NCBI GenBank assembly: GCA_015060165.1
Contig: SUZC01000001.1
Coordinates: forward strand, 124,001-188,000
DNA: 64,000 nucleotides
From: Rikenellaceae bacterium
Lineage (GTDB): Bacteria > Bacteroidota > Bacteroidia > Bacteroidales > Rikenellaceae
Direction: 5' to 3'
Shown here piece by piece: positions 8,510-19,000 of this stretch; position 1 is the stretch's first letter, and every line of letters starts with the position of its first letter. The position numbers and the translations under genes are program-made. Under the pieces are notes generated by a model. It was not told the DNA's origin, did no database searches, and saw only the letters and a list, made by a program, of their open reading frames with translations.

Positions 8510-9307
8510 CTACGCCTTTTTAATTTTATTCGCACGCTCCAGACGTACATTTATCACTACCAACAGCAATAATACTGTCATAAATATAATTGTAGACAAT
8601 GGGCGTAACTCCGGAGTCAAACCGCCTTTGCGCGCATCAGCATAGATATATGTCGAAAGTGTCTCCAAACCCTCTGTTCCGATTGTAAATATAGTCACCG
8701 CGAAATCATCGATCGAGAGCGTAAAAGCCAGAATAAATCCGCTGATCATCCCAGGTTTAAGCTCAGGGATAAGCACCTTTCTGAGAGCCTGAAACGGAGT
8801 AGCACCCAAATCGAGAGCAGCCTCATAGATATTAGGATTCATCTGCTGCAAACGCGGCATCACACACAATACCACATAAGGTGTACAGAATGTAACGTGA
8901 GCCAATATCACAGTCATATAGCCCTGTGTAATACCAAAACTCACGAACAACAAGAACAATGATATACCCGTAATGATATCGGGATTAAGCATCGGCAGAT
9001 TGTTGAGCGTATTCATTATCATTTTCTGACGATTACGCAAATTGAAGATACCAATCGCAGCCACACTTCCCAAAAGTGTCGAGATTGTAGCAGCCACCAA
9101 GGCGATAATCAAGGTATTCTCAATTGCACCCAACAATGAATGATGCACTCCACCCGAGAAGAGCGAAGTATAGAGTTTTGTCGAGAAACCCGTCCAGTTG
9201 CCCAACACCTTGGCCTCGGTAAACGAGAATATGGCGATAATCATTATCGGAGCATACAACATAGCCAACAAGAGCCACAAGTATGTCTGTGCAAAAAACT
9301 TCTTCAT
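8510..9307 (-). CDS. potC: Spermidine/putrescine ABC transporter permease PotC
   Basis: A 265-residue inner-membrane permease with about six hydrophobic segments. The EAA loop that contacts the ATPase is seen in YEAALDLGATPFQALRKVLIPE. It pairs with PotB to form the channel of the polyamine importer. The length matches E. coli PotC (264). Its start codon overlaps the potB stop by one base, which points to translational coupling. Confidence 0.93.
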   Translation of the reverse strand: MKKFFAQTYLWLLLAMLYAPIMIIAIFSFTEAKVLGNWTGFSTKLYTSLFSGGVHHSLLGAIENTLIIALVAATISTLLGSVAAIGIFNLRNRQKMIMNTLNNLPMLNPDIITGISLFLLFVSFGITQGYMTVILAHVTFCTPYVVLCVMPRLQQMNPNIYEAALDLGATPFQALRKVLIPELKPGMISGFILAFTLSIDDFAVTIFTIGTEGLETLSTYIYADARKGGLTPELRPLSTIIFMTVLLLLVVINVRLERANKIKKA

Positions 9308-10104
9308 CAGATAATTCCTCCCTCCCTTGAGACTCCATTTTCATCCTCATCGCTGAACAGATTGGTTGCAAAGATAATAACCAACATAATCAGCGACAAA
9401 GCAGCGCCATAGTTCCACATTCCGTTATTAATATTCTCCTGGATAGTTGTACCGAAGAGTTTGATATTATTCATTGTCAGCAACTCTGCGATTGCGAAGG
9501 TCGAAATTGTCGGCATAAAGACCATCATAATACCGCTCATAACGCCAGGCATCGAAAGCGGCACAACGACCTTTGTAAAGACCTTTGTTGGACTTGCGCC
9601 CAGATCCTGCGCAGCCTCGATATAGCTATGATCCATCTTCTGCATCGTGTTGTATATGGGATAAATCATAAACGGCAGGAAGTTATACACCATACCGAAT
9701 ATCAATGCTCCTTCACCAAGTGGCACCTTTATAAAGTCAAACAACGCAACGGTTGCCAACGTTCGCACCAGGATATTAATCCACATAGGCAGAATAAACA
9801 ACACTACCATCACTCGAGAACGGCACAAACTGCGATTGCTCAGAATATAGGCTGCAGGATAGCCTAAGACTATACAAAACAACGTAGTAATAATTGCCAC
9901 GCCTATCGAATAGACAAACGTATTTGCTGCCTCGGGATTCGACACAAACTTTGCAAAGTTGTCGAACGTGAAATTTCCCTCATTATCCTGGAAAGCGTAG
10001 ATAAAGATCAGCACCAACGGCAACACAACAAACAGCAGCAGGAATATAAAGTATGGCAGGCTCCAGCTACTACGTTTTGTAAAAAACCTTGTTAACCATT
10101 TCAT
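9307..10104 (-). CDS. potB: Spermidine/putrescine ABC transporter permease PotB
   Basis: A 265-residue inner-membrane permease with six predicted helices and an EAA motif (YIEAAQDLGASPTKVFTKVV). It is the partner of PotC. A basic N-terminus (MKWLTRFFTKRSSW) precedes the first helix. It follows potA by 13 bases and overlaps potC by one base. Confidence 0.93.
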   Translation of the reverse strand: MKWLTRFFTKRSSWSLPYFIFLLLFVVLPLVLIFIYAFQDNEGNFTFDNFAKFVSNPEAANTFVYSIGVAIITTLFCIVLGYPAAYILSNRSLCRSRVMVVLFILPMWINILVRTLATVALFDFIKVPLGEGALIFGMVYNFLPFMIYPIYNTMQKMDHSYIEAAQDLGASPTKVFTKVVVPLSMPGVMSGIMMVFMPTISTFAIAELLTMNNIKLFGTTIQENINNGMWNYGAALSLIMLVIIFATNLFSDEDENGVSREGGII

Positions 10105-10117
10105 AGTTTACAACATT

Positions 10118-11506
10118 TTAGCCGTTAACTCGCTTGATTCTCATATCTTCAGGCTGGATTCTTACGCCAACAATATCGCGATCATCCCACACATCGTGAG
10201 TGTCGACATAAATATTGTCGCCATTCTCCGTACGAACTGTCAAATGGTAGTGATCGCCCTTGTAAAGGATAAATCTCACATCTCCCACAGTGATTCCATC
10301 CTCCTTATTATCCATCAACTCCACTTTATCGAAATCAACCTCTACCTCGACTACATCCCCAGCTTCGACATTTGCTTGCTCACCGCACACAAACGATGTT
10401 CCCAGAATCTCGACGTGAGTTGAATCAATCATCTTACCTTCAAATGTATTACAGATACGCTCTTTATGCATAACGTGAATATCCGAAGGTTTTATAATCA
10501 TACTCACCTGACGACCAACTTCGAAGGCATTATAATCCTGAATCATAATCTCATAACCATCGGGAGTGAGCACCGTCATCTCGTAATGTACACCCTTAAA
10601 AATGCACGATTGTACCACACCTTCAAACATTCCCGAATCGGTCGGAGGCATAATATACACATCCTCAGGGCGAATCACGACATCAACCGGGGTGTTCTCA
10701 CCAAAGCCCTTATCGACGCAATCTACCTCCTTACCCATAAACTTTACCACCTCATCACGGACCATCTCGCCATTGAGGATATTACTCTCTCCAATAAAAT
10801 CGGCCACAAATGAGTTTGCGGGCTCGTTATATATATCGGTCGGTGTACCAATCTGCTGCACTTTACCCTCGCTCATAACCACAATTGTGTCGCTCAAAGT
10901 CAAAGCCTCCTCCTGATCGTGAGTTACGTAGACAAATGTAATACCCAGTGTACGATGCATCTCTTTGAGCTCCATCTGCATATCCTTACGCATCTTCAAA
11001 TCCAAAGCGGCCAAAGGCTCATCAAGCAGCAACACCTGTGGGCGATTTATGATAGCGCGCGCGATAGCAACACGTTGCTGCTGACCTCCCGAAAGAGAGT
11101 TCACATCACGCCACTCATAATCGGTCATTCCAACCATCTTCAACGCCTTGCGCACACGCAAATCAATCTCATCCTGCTTAACCTTTTTGAGTTTAAGACC
11201 GAATGCAATATTATCGTACACATTCAAATGTGGGAAAAGTGCGTAACGCTGAAATACTGTATTTACAGGACGCTCATGTGGAGGCACTTCGGTAATATCG
11301 GCCCCTCCAATTTTAATTTCTCCCTCATCGGCCGTACCAAATCCGGCCAATATACGTAGCAAAGTAGTCTTTCCACAACCAGATGGACCGAGAATAGTAA
11401 CAAACTCGCCCTTCTTTACATACAAACTAACATCATCCAAAACCTGCTTATCGCCAAAACTCTTTGAAATATGGCTCAGTTCGATGATGAAATTTGAATC
11501 TCCCAT
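10118..11506 (-). CDS. potA: Spermidine/putrescine ABC transporter ATPase PotA
   Basis: A 462-residue ATPase energising polyamine import. Walker A is GPSGCGKTT, the Q-loop region contains [11 protein letters not shown], the signature is LSGGQQQR, Walker B is LLLDEP, and the switch His is in YVTHDQEEA. After the ATPase there are two TOBE-like beta regions, one ending [10 protein letters not shown] near residue 285 and a second ending [10 protein letters not shown] at the C-terminus. It is therefore about 80 residues longer than E. coli PotA (378), with the extra length in a duplicated regulatory domain. It follows the barrel-protein gene by 36 bases in the same operon. Confidence 0.95.
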   Translation of the reverse strand: MGDSNFIIELSHISKSFGDKQVLDDVSLYVKKGEFVTILGPSGCGKTTLLRILAGFGTADEGEIKIGGADITEVPPHERPVNTVFQRYALFPHLNVYDNIAFGLKLKKVKQDEIDLRVRKALKMVGMTDYEWRDVNSLSGGQQQRVAIARAIINRPQVLLLDEPLAALDLKMRKDMQMELKEMHRTLGITFVYVTHDQEEALTLSDTIVVMSEGKVQQIGTPTDIYNEPANSFVADFIGESNILNGEMVRDEVVKFMGKEVDCVDKGFGENTPVDVVIRPEDVYIMPPTDSGMFEGVVQSCIFKGVHYEMTVLTPDGYEIMIQDYNAFEVGRQVSMIIKPSDIHVMHKERICNTFEGKMIDSTHVEILGTSFVCGEQANVEAGDVVEVEVDFDKVELMDNKEDGITVGDVRFILYKGDHYHLTVRTENGDNIYVDTHDVWDDRDIVGVRIQPEDMRIKRVNG

Positions 11507-11542
11507 CTCTCTAATTCTTATATAGATTACTAATTGCGTTAA

Positions 11543-12682
11543 CTATTTTCTTCGGCCCACAATATGCTTAATTGCGCCAACCACATCAAATTTCCAAGTC
11601 AATCCTATGTTAATTGAATGACGATTTGTATAGTTGTTCGACGCCCACGCTGCGTGCAGACGAATACTTTTATTTTCTTTCAATGGAAAATACTCCAATC
11701 CGGCTCCATAGAACCAGTAATCCTTACCAGCAACAAGGAACGATGGCAATGTATAAATATTCTCATCATTAGCCAAGATCATATCCTCCGACGATAGATA
11801 CTCTCCCCAGAAATCGTATGGCAAATCTTCACCAACTCGCTCCCAACCCACCTTACCGAACAGACGGAACTTATCGCCAAATTCATACGATGGCATAAAA
11901 TTAATTGTAATTTCGTCATCGCCCACACTCTTGATATCGGCACCACGCATAATGCAATCCAAGCCGAGCGAGAGATTGCCCATATAGAACATATTACCCA
12001 CAGCCAAGCACTTCACGAATTCACCGGGGGCATACTCAAACATATTGACTGACCAAATCGACGAATATGTATCCCATTCGCCATACCAAGCCAGATTGTA
12101 GGCATATATATTCTCCTCCTTGGGAGCATATGAAAATGGTGAATTTGTAACTTGAAAAGCGATCGAACTACTCTCCGATGGCGACCACATAGCTTTCACA
12201 CCCCACTGATAGCAACTAAAGCTGTTATAAAACATCGAATTCATATCGAAATACGAATCGATATCGTAGGCATCATATTCAAAGCTACCCACCGCAACAA
12301 CATCCTTACCGGCAGTAAACGAGAACTGCCCCACGTCGTAAGTAAGTGTAAGCCAATCGGTATTATCAAAAGCTGAATCATCCTCGCCGTGTGATGAAAA
12401 GAAACGTTGACACAGCGAATATGAGAAATTCTTGCTTATTTTACCCTCAATGTTGAGATACACTCCATCTCCGCCAAAACCAGCTGGCCCACCGGAGACT
12501 ACTCTATCGTATCCGAATCTGGAATCAACAGAGATTTGAGGCGTGTAATCCACGACCTGTTGAGCATTTCCATCCTCCCCGAAAGATGGCTCAGACACTG
12601 GCACACTACTATCAACTTCCTGTGCAACCACCGAGCCGACCATAAAAGCCATGGTCCCCAAAAAGGTAAAGAGTCTCTTCAT
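11543..12682 (-). CDS. Outer-membrane beta-barrel protein heading the pot operon
   Basis: A 379-residue secreted protein with a signal peptide (MKRLFTFLGTMAFMVGSVVA, cleavage before QEV). The mature part is rich in aromatic, alternating strands of outer-membrane barrel type (DWLTLTYDVGQFSFTAGKD; SINIGLTWKFDVVGAIK). It resembles porin O/P-like barrels, but no family can be named firmly. An ATG three codons upstream (12691) is an alternative start. It is the first gene of the operon, followed within 36 bases by potABCD, so a role in letting polyamines through the outer membrane is a reasonable inference with no direct proof. Confidence 0.7.
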   Translation of the reverse strand: MKRLFTFLGTMAFMVGSVVAQEVDSSVPVSEPSFGEDGNAQQVVDYTPQISVDSRFGYDRVVSGGPAGFGGDGVYLNIEGKISKNFSYSLCQRFFSSHGEDDSAFDNTDWLTLTYDVGQFSFTAGKDVVAVGSFEYDAYDIDSYFDMNSMFYNSFSCYQWGVKAMWSPSESSSIAFQVTNSPFSYAPKEENIYAYNLAWYGEWDTYSSIWSVNMFEYAPGEFVKCLAVGNMFYMGNLSLGLDCIMRGADIKSVGDDEITINFMPSYEFGDKFRLFGKVGWERVGEDLPYDFWGEYLSSEDMILANDENIYTLPSFLVAGKDYWFYGAGLEYFPLKENKSIRLHAAWASNNYTNRHSINIGLTWKFDVVGAIKHIVGRRK

Positions 12683-12794
12683 TAAGCGCAAAATAAGTTA
12701 ATTACATAAGAGTATGTTTTTGTTATTAAATAATATTTTACATTTCACTCGATAGTACCCATTTCAAAAAGGGCGCTCCATGCAAAATTTAACG

Positions 12795-12802
12795 CAAAAA
12801 TA
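12795..12802 (-). promoter_or_regulatory. Possible -7 box of the barrel/pot operon
   Basis: On the minus strand this reads TATTTTTG, about 110 bases upstream of the barrel gene. The region is AT-rich, so chance matches are likely. Confidence 0.4.
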
Positions 12803-13039
12803 AATAAAATATTCAATAATTAGCGTTAAGAGTAAACTTTTTTCAATATTTTTTATCACATTTTTATCATTGGCTTTTTCGGGTAAATATCAGCCAGGGG
12901 CACATACTCTGCAAAAACGTATTTTACACCAGGCGAAACATCTCCTTTTCAGCCCCCTATTTTCACATAATATCTTCATATTTCACAATAACTTTTACGC
13001 TTTTAAATACAATGTATTTGATTCCACAAAAATAATTGT

Positions 13040-13047
13040 TATCTTTG
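13040..13047 (+). promoter_or_regulatory. -7 promoter box of the cytochrome/chorismatase operon
   Basis: TATCTTTG, about 90 bases upstream of the ATG at 13137. It is the only good box before the operon. Confidence 0.6.
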
Positions 13048-13136
13048 TGGAGTATGTGCGCATCACACAAAATCGTAGCTGGGAAATGTTTTCCAGTAAA
13101 TAATCGCACATATAAAAACTACTTACTACTGGACTT

Positions 13137-14906
13137 ATGAAACGAATTTTATATGTAATACCCATCATTCTTTCGACGGCTATATTGTTGTCAACTTCGA
13201 CTCACGACAACGTAAAACCTTATTATACGACCGACATTGCTCTTACAGAACAAGGCAACATCCTTCTTGCCAACAAGGGCACTTGTGAGCTTAGGATGAT
13301 TGACCCTCAGGGTAAGACTCTAAAATCGTGGTCACTTCCGGAGCCTGCCACAGGCATCGTAGTGAACGGCAATAGAGCATATGTCACAAGTACCTTATCA
13401 AAAGGAAGTGTCAGTTGTATTGATATCGAAGGCGAGCAGAAACAACTTTTCAACACCCCTACGGGAATGGGAGCGTGTTCTCCGGTCTTGAGTAAAGATT
13501 TCAAAAAGTTATACGTATGTAACCGCTACAAAGGCACTATTAGCGAGATAGACGCCACATCGGGAGAGCTATTACGCGAAGTTGCCGTTTTACGCGAGCC
13601 TTGTGCCGCAACATTATCAAAAGATGGTAGCAAATTATACGTAAACAACTTTTTGCCAATGCAGCGAGCCGACTTGGAATATGTATCGGCTGCCGTATCA
13701 GTTATTGACTGCAATACATTTAAGAAAATCAACGACATAACTCTATGCAACGGAAGTAATGCTTTAAGAGGAATTGCAGCATCGGCTGATGGCAAATACA
13801 TCTTTGTATCTCACAATTTGGGGCGTTACCAAATCCCTACATCGCAACTTCAGCAGGGCTGGATGAACACCAATGCAGTGAGTGTAATCGATGCCCAAAG
13901 TGACAAATTTATCGGGTCAATATCGCTCGACGAACCCGACAGAGGCGCTGGTGGCGTATGGGATATCGTCTGTGATGATAAGCACCTGATAGTATCGCAA
14001 TCGGGCACACACGATATAAGCATCATCGACTACCCCGCTATGATTGCACGTTTTGAGGCTTACGAAGATTATTCAAAACTCGACTACGACCTCTATTTTA
14101 TGCGCGATATCCGACAGCGACTGCCTCTTGCCGGAAACGGGCCTCGTAATATCACTTTTAAAGACGGAAAAGTTTATGCTCCAACATATTTTTCCGACAC
14201 ACTTAACATTGTGAATATCGCCGATAGCAAACTCGACATTATAGCTTACAATCCATCCCGCATTGAGTCGCCAGCCGATAGAGGAGAAAAGGCATTCAAC
14301 GATGCAGCGCTTTGCTATCAGAATTGGCAATCGTGCAATGGCTGTCACCCTGGCGAGGGTCGTGCCGATGCAATGAATTGGGATTTGATGAACGATGGAA
14401 TAGGCAATCCCAAAAACTGCAAGAGTATGCTCTTCGCATTCGACACTCCTAAATGTATGATTTCGGGCATTCGCGACCACGCAGGTATTGCCGTACGCGC
14501 AGGATATAAATTCATCCAGTTCTGTGATATCCCGGAAGATATAGCCGTCGACGTTGATGAGTATTTACGCTCTCTAAAACCTCTCCAAAGTCCTTACCTA
14601 GTGGATGGTAAGTTGTCGGAAAAAGCTGAATATGGCCGAAAAGTTTTCGAGAAATACAGTTGCGCAGATTGCCACTCTGGTAAATATTTTACAGATATGA
14701 AGACCCATCGCATAGGCGAAGATGTGGAGTTCGAACAGGGTTGGGATACACCCACGCTTATCGAAGTATGGCGTACAGCGCCCTATTTGTTCGATGGCCG
14801 TGCAACCACTATGGTTGATGTATTCTACGAACATCGCCACGGAATCGAGGGTAAAATTTCACGCAAGGATGCCGAGGCTTTGGCTGAATATGTAAATTCA
14901 TTATAG
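13137..14906 (+). CDS. Secreted beta-propeller protein with di-haem cytochrome c peroxidase-like C-terminus
   Basis: A 589-residue exported protein with a hydrophobic N-terminal signal (MKRILYVIPIILSTAILLST). Residues about 30-370 are YVTN-type beta-propeller repeats (KLYVCNRYKGTISEIDATSG; KYIFVSHN; AVSVIDAQSDKFIGSI). The C-terminal 200 residues carry two haem-binding CxxCH motifs, CNGCH at 400-404 and CADCH at 509-513. The context around the second (RTAPYLFDGRATTMVDVF) is typical of the MauG/cytochrome c peroxidase superfamily. That family reduces peroxide or oxidises protein side chains in the periplasm; the substrate here is unknown. It is the first gene of a three-gene operon, six bases before the next gene. 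Confidence 0.8.
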   Translation: MKRILYVIPIILSTAILLSTSTHDNVKPYYTTDIALTEQGNILLANKGTCELRMIDPQGKTLKSWSLPEPATGIVVNGNRAYVTSTLSKGSVSCIDIEGEQKQLFNTPTGMGACSPVLSKDFKKLYVCNRYKGTISEIDATSGELLREVAVLREPCAATLSKDGSKLYVNNFLPMQRADLEYVSAAVSVIDCNTFKKINDITLCNGSNALRGIAASADGKYIFVSHNLGRYQIPTSQLQQGWMNTNAVSVIDAQSDKFIGSISLDEPDRGAGGVWDIVCDDKHLIVSQSGTHDISIIDYPAMIARFEAYEDYSKLDYDLYFMRDIRQRLPLAGNGPRNITFKDGKVYAPTYFSDTLNIVNIADSKLDIIAYNPSRIESPADRGEKAFNDAALCYQNWQSCNGCHPGEGRADAMNWDLMNDGIGNPKNCKSMLFAFDTPKCMISGIRDHAGIAVRAGYKFIQFCDIPEDIAVDVDEYLRSLKPLQSPYLVDGKLSEKAEYGRKVFEKYSCADCHSGKYFTDMKTHRIGEDVEFEQGWDTPTLIEVWRTAPYLFDGRATTMVDVFYEHRHGIEGKISRKDAEALAEYVNSL

Positions 14907-14912
14907 TCACAA

Positions 14913-16031
14913 ATGAGTCAACTCAGTTATAAAATATTTCGGTCGAAAGTCAAGCCGTTCGATTCTGCTTTGCAAGATTTGTTTTTGCAAATAGAAGCCT
15001 TATCGCTTACACCTTTAAGGTTGCTACTCTTCTGCAAAGCAAAAACCAACGAGGAGTACATCCGTATGCGAGACCAAGCAGAAAACACCTGCGCAAATCA
15101 CTTCCCCACTAAAAAACCATTGGTTGCAGTAGTTGCGCAAGCTCCATTTGAAGCGGAGTTGGCTATTGAAGTTACATACGCCAATACCCAGATAACGAAT
15201 ATCGCCTACTACGACCGTCACATAATACTCGACAATCAGGTGTTGCTCACAGGAGCAATATATGGTTCAGTACAAGATTCGATTGGGGTACAATCCGACA
15301 ATATATTCAGCCAACTAACCACGCTTCTTAGTGATAACGGATATAAAATCAACGATATAGTTCGCCAATGGAATTACATCGAACGGATTACACACATATC
15401 ACCAGAAGGTCAAAACTATCAGCAATTCAACGATGCTCGATCACGATTCTACGCCCAAACAGAGTGGCCGGGTGGCTACCCTGCTGCCACAGGAATTGGT
15501 ACTGCTTGCGGAGGAGCTGTGGTGGTAGTTGACGCTATACGCAACAGCGCTAAATACAGCCGAGCAATCGACAATCCATTACAAATATCCGCACACGCCT
15601 ACTCTCAGCAGGTACTGATAGATAGCGACATTACTCGTCATAAATCAACTCCAAAATTTGAGCGTGCCCGCGAAGTTAACACAGCATCTTCATCGATGGT
15701 TTACATATCAGGTACAGCAGCCATACGTGGCGAAAAGAGCCATTTTAGCAGCGATGCATTGCAGCAATTAGAGCTAACGATGGAAAACATTGCATATCTG
15801 GTATCGCCAGAAAATCCCGTCAACAAGGGATACATAACAGCGGATAATTACAGCTATTCAATACTTCGCATCTACTTGAAGCGTCTATCGAATTGGCCAA
15901 GCGTGAAGCTTTGGATAACAGAAAATTACACAAACGTCGAAACGCTCTGTGTAGAAGCCGACATTTGCCGCGATGAGTTACTTGTCGAGATAGAAGGTAT
16001 TGCCAACAAAGTTGAAAATAATAATAGTTAA
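14913..16031 (+). CDS. Chorismatase-family protein (FkbO/Hyg5/XanB2-like)
   Basis: A 372-residue protein without a signal peptide, hence cytosolic. The region WNYIERI...YQQFNDARSRFYAQ, then YPAATGIGTACGG, then VYISGTAAIRGEKSH and the end EADICRDELLVEIEG match the chorismatase pattern of two RidA-like halves. The last segment carries the glutamate that serves as the catalytic acid in the family. Chorismatases split chorismate into pyruvate plus a dihydroxycyclohexadiene acid or a hydroxybenzoate; which product cannot be read by eye. It sits between two exported haem-motif proteins, suggesting that an aromatic acid is part of their pathway (inference). A divergent RidA-fold protein of another function is the alternative. 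Confidence 0.7.
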   Translation: MSQLSYKIFRSKVKPFDSALQDLFLQIEALSLTPLRLLLFCKAKTNEEYIRMRDQAENTCANHFPTKKPLVAVVAQAPFEAELAIEVTYANTQITNIAYYDRHIILDNQVLLTGAIYGSVQDSIGVQSDNIFSQLTTLLSDNGYKINDIVRQWNYIERITHISPEGQNYQQFNDARSRFYAQTEWPGGYPAATGIGTACGGAVVVVDAIRNSAKYSRAIDNPLQISAHAYSQQVLIDSDITRHKSTPKFERAREVNTASSSMVYISGTAAIRGEKSHFSSDALQQLELTMENIAYLVSPENPVNKGYITADNYSYSILRIYLKRLSNWPSVKLWITENYTNVETLCVEADICRDELLVEIEGIANKVENNNS

Positions 16032-16051
16032 AATATATAAACTGCGACGTT

Positions 16052-19000
16052 ATGAGAATCAAACTATCACTCTTTGCTGTTGTTCTCTGCGCCACAACAG
16101 CGTGGGGACAAATCACACCCGAAAAGGCAGAACAGATACGCCTTAAATCGGAATTGGAGTATTTCAACGTTGAGTCGGTACGCAATGCGTACAAAGATTT
16201 TTGCAAATCACCATCTTACGACTCAAAACTATATGGGACAAAGTTGAGCGAATTGGAGCGCCTAGCGGCAAAAAACGATGCTCAATCACAAGCTCAAATA
16301 GTTAAACTAAAACGTGAGATTCTGCTATCTAACCCACTGTTGGACAATGCAAAAATCATTGTTGGAAGATATCGCGTTGGAGAGAATAATGGCCGTCGTA
16401 TAATGGCACCATCACTCGGCACACAAAACAACAACTGGTCAAACCAATCATCATCTGCCCGAAGTGGTTTCGATGCTGAAATTGCCGAGCTAAGCAATCT
16501 TCGTGGCGAAATTAAGAGCCGCACCATCTTCAAGCCCGCAAATGGTTCATCAGTAGCCGACCTACTCTTGCACTGGGATGGCGAGAGAATTCTCTTCACG
16601 GCAGTTGGCAACGACAACAAATGGGGCGTATTTGAGGTTAATCGCGACGGTAGCAACTTTCACCGCGTAATCAACTCAGAGGAACCCGATTTGGAGTTCT
16701 TCGATGGTGCATATATGCCCAGCGGCAGAATAATTGCGATGAGCAACATAGGTTATCAAGGTGTACCTTGCGTTAACGGTGATGATCCCGTAGGTAATAT
16801 GATTGCATACGAGCCCGCCACAGGTGCAATGCGACGTATGACATTCGACCAAGATGCCAATTGGCATCCACGAGTGATGAACAACGGTCGTTTGATGTAT
16901 GTGCGTTGGGAGTACACCGACCTTACACACTACTATTCTCGTTTTGTTATGCACGCCAACCCTGATGGCACAGAGACCAAGGCTTTGTATGGTAGTGGCG
17001 GATGGTTCCCCAATAGTATTTTCGATATTCAACCTCTTCCAGGCGGAACAAACACATTTGTCGGCATCATCTCAGGCCACCACGGTATTGCACGTTCTGG
17101 TCGACTCATCCTGTTCGATCCATCGAAGGGCCGCAAGGAGGTGAAGGGTATGATTCAGGAGATGCCATTCAGCAAGCGTCAAATCGAGCCAATAATCAAG
17201 GATGAACTCGTAAATGGCGTATGGCCACAATTCATTAAGCCATATCCAATCAACGACCAATATTTCCTCGTGGCTGCAAAGCTCACACCTGAATCATTGT
17301 GGGGAATTTATCTCATTGACGTCTACGATAATATGACATTGGTAGCCGAATACGAGGGTGAAGGCTTGATTAACCCGATTATTGTACAGAAGCGTCCTAC
17401 TCCACCGATTATCCCCGACCGTATAAAGCCTAACGACAAAGAGGCTACAGTATTTATTCAGGATATCTATCAAGGTGAGGGTCTTCCGGGAGTACCAGTC
17501 GGAACGGTAAAGAAATTGAGAGTATTTGCGTACGAGTATACCTATATTAAATCACAATCAGACCACGTTGCACAAGGTATACAGAGCGGATGGGATATCA
17601 AGCGTAACTTGGGCGAGGTAGATGTAGAACCCGACGGCTCGGCAATCTTCAAGATTCCAGCCAACACACCCGTATCATTCCAGCCCCTCGATGAAGAGGG
17701 ACGTGCTATCCAGTGGATGCGCAGTTGGGTTACCGGTATGCCGGGTGAGGTTGTTTCGTGCGTTGGATGTCACGAAGATCAGAACTCAATGCCTATGCCC
17801 AAACGTGTAGCTGCATCACAGAAGGCGCCATCGAAGCTTTCAACTCCAGAGGGAGGCGTAAGACCATTCACATATGAGTTGGAGATTCAGCCTATACTCG
17901 ACCGCAATTGTGTGGCTTGCCACAATGCCAAGGGCGCAAAACCGGACTTTACGGGAGGTGTCAAGGTTGTTGATGCCCCAACACGCCGTGCTCAGTCCGG
18001 GCAGTTAGACCTCACACAGAGCTATCTGAATCTACACCCATACGTTAACCGTCAGGGTCCTGAGGCTGACATCTACGTTATGAAACCATACGAGTATCAC
18101 GCATCGACAAGTGAACTGGTAAGAATACTCAAAGGTGGCCATCACGGTGTAAAACTCACCGATAAAGAGTGGCGTACGATTTACACTTGGATTGACTTCA
18201 ATGCACCCTGTCACGGACAATTTGTATATAACAAGCTGCCCTACTGTCCAACAACGCAGTATGAGCGTCGCATTGAGCTGACCAATAAATACGCCAACGG
18301 TGCAGGTGTAGAGTGGAAGAAAGAGATTGAGGATTATGCCGCATACATAAAAGCTAATCCACAACCTGCCGCTGAGCGAGAGGAGCAGAAAGACAAACCC
18401 GCAAAGGTGGTTAAAGCCAAAAATTTCCCATTCTCAGCCGATGTTGCCAGCCAGATGGTCGCAAAGTATGGTGAGCAGCGTCGTACTATTAAATTGGCAG
18501 ACGGGGTGGAGATGACATTCGTAAAAATACCAGCCGGCACATTTGTAATGGGTAATAATCGTCGCGGAGCAGGTAATTCGCCTGAAACTGTCGTAAAGAT
18601 TTCGCGTCCATTCTGGATCTCAGAGAGCGAGGTTACCAACGAGCAATATAACACCGTAGATCCGACTCACGACAGCCGCTTCACTGCGCAATTCTGGAAA
18701 GATCACGTTGGGCCGGGTTATGCCGCCAATCGTCCTAATCAGCCTGTAACACGCATTACGTGGAATCAGGCAATGGAGTTCTGTCGTGTAATAAGCGAGC
18801 GTTGCCAGGTGGAGGCAAATCTCCCCACAGAGGCTCAATGGGAGTGGGCTTGCCGCGCAGGTAGTGACACCGACTTCTGGTATGGCGATTTGAATAGCGA
18901 CTTCGCAAAGAAGGAGAATCTCGCCGACTATCAGTTGCGTAAAATGGCCGTACACGGTATTGATCCGCAACCAGTAGCCGAGAACACTTGGGTGTATAAA

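Larger units (their letters stand above)
12692..13136. other. Intergenic region between divergent operons
   Basis: AT-rich spacer of about 445 bases between the barrel/pot operon (minus) and the cytochrome operon (plus). It holds the two -7 boxes listed separately; no gene, RNA or convincing palindrome was found in the remainder. Confidence 0.6.
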
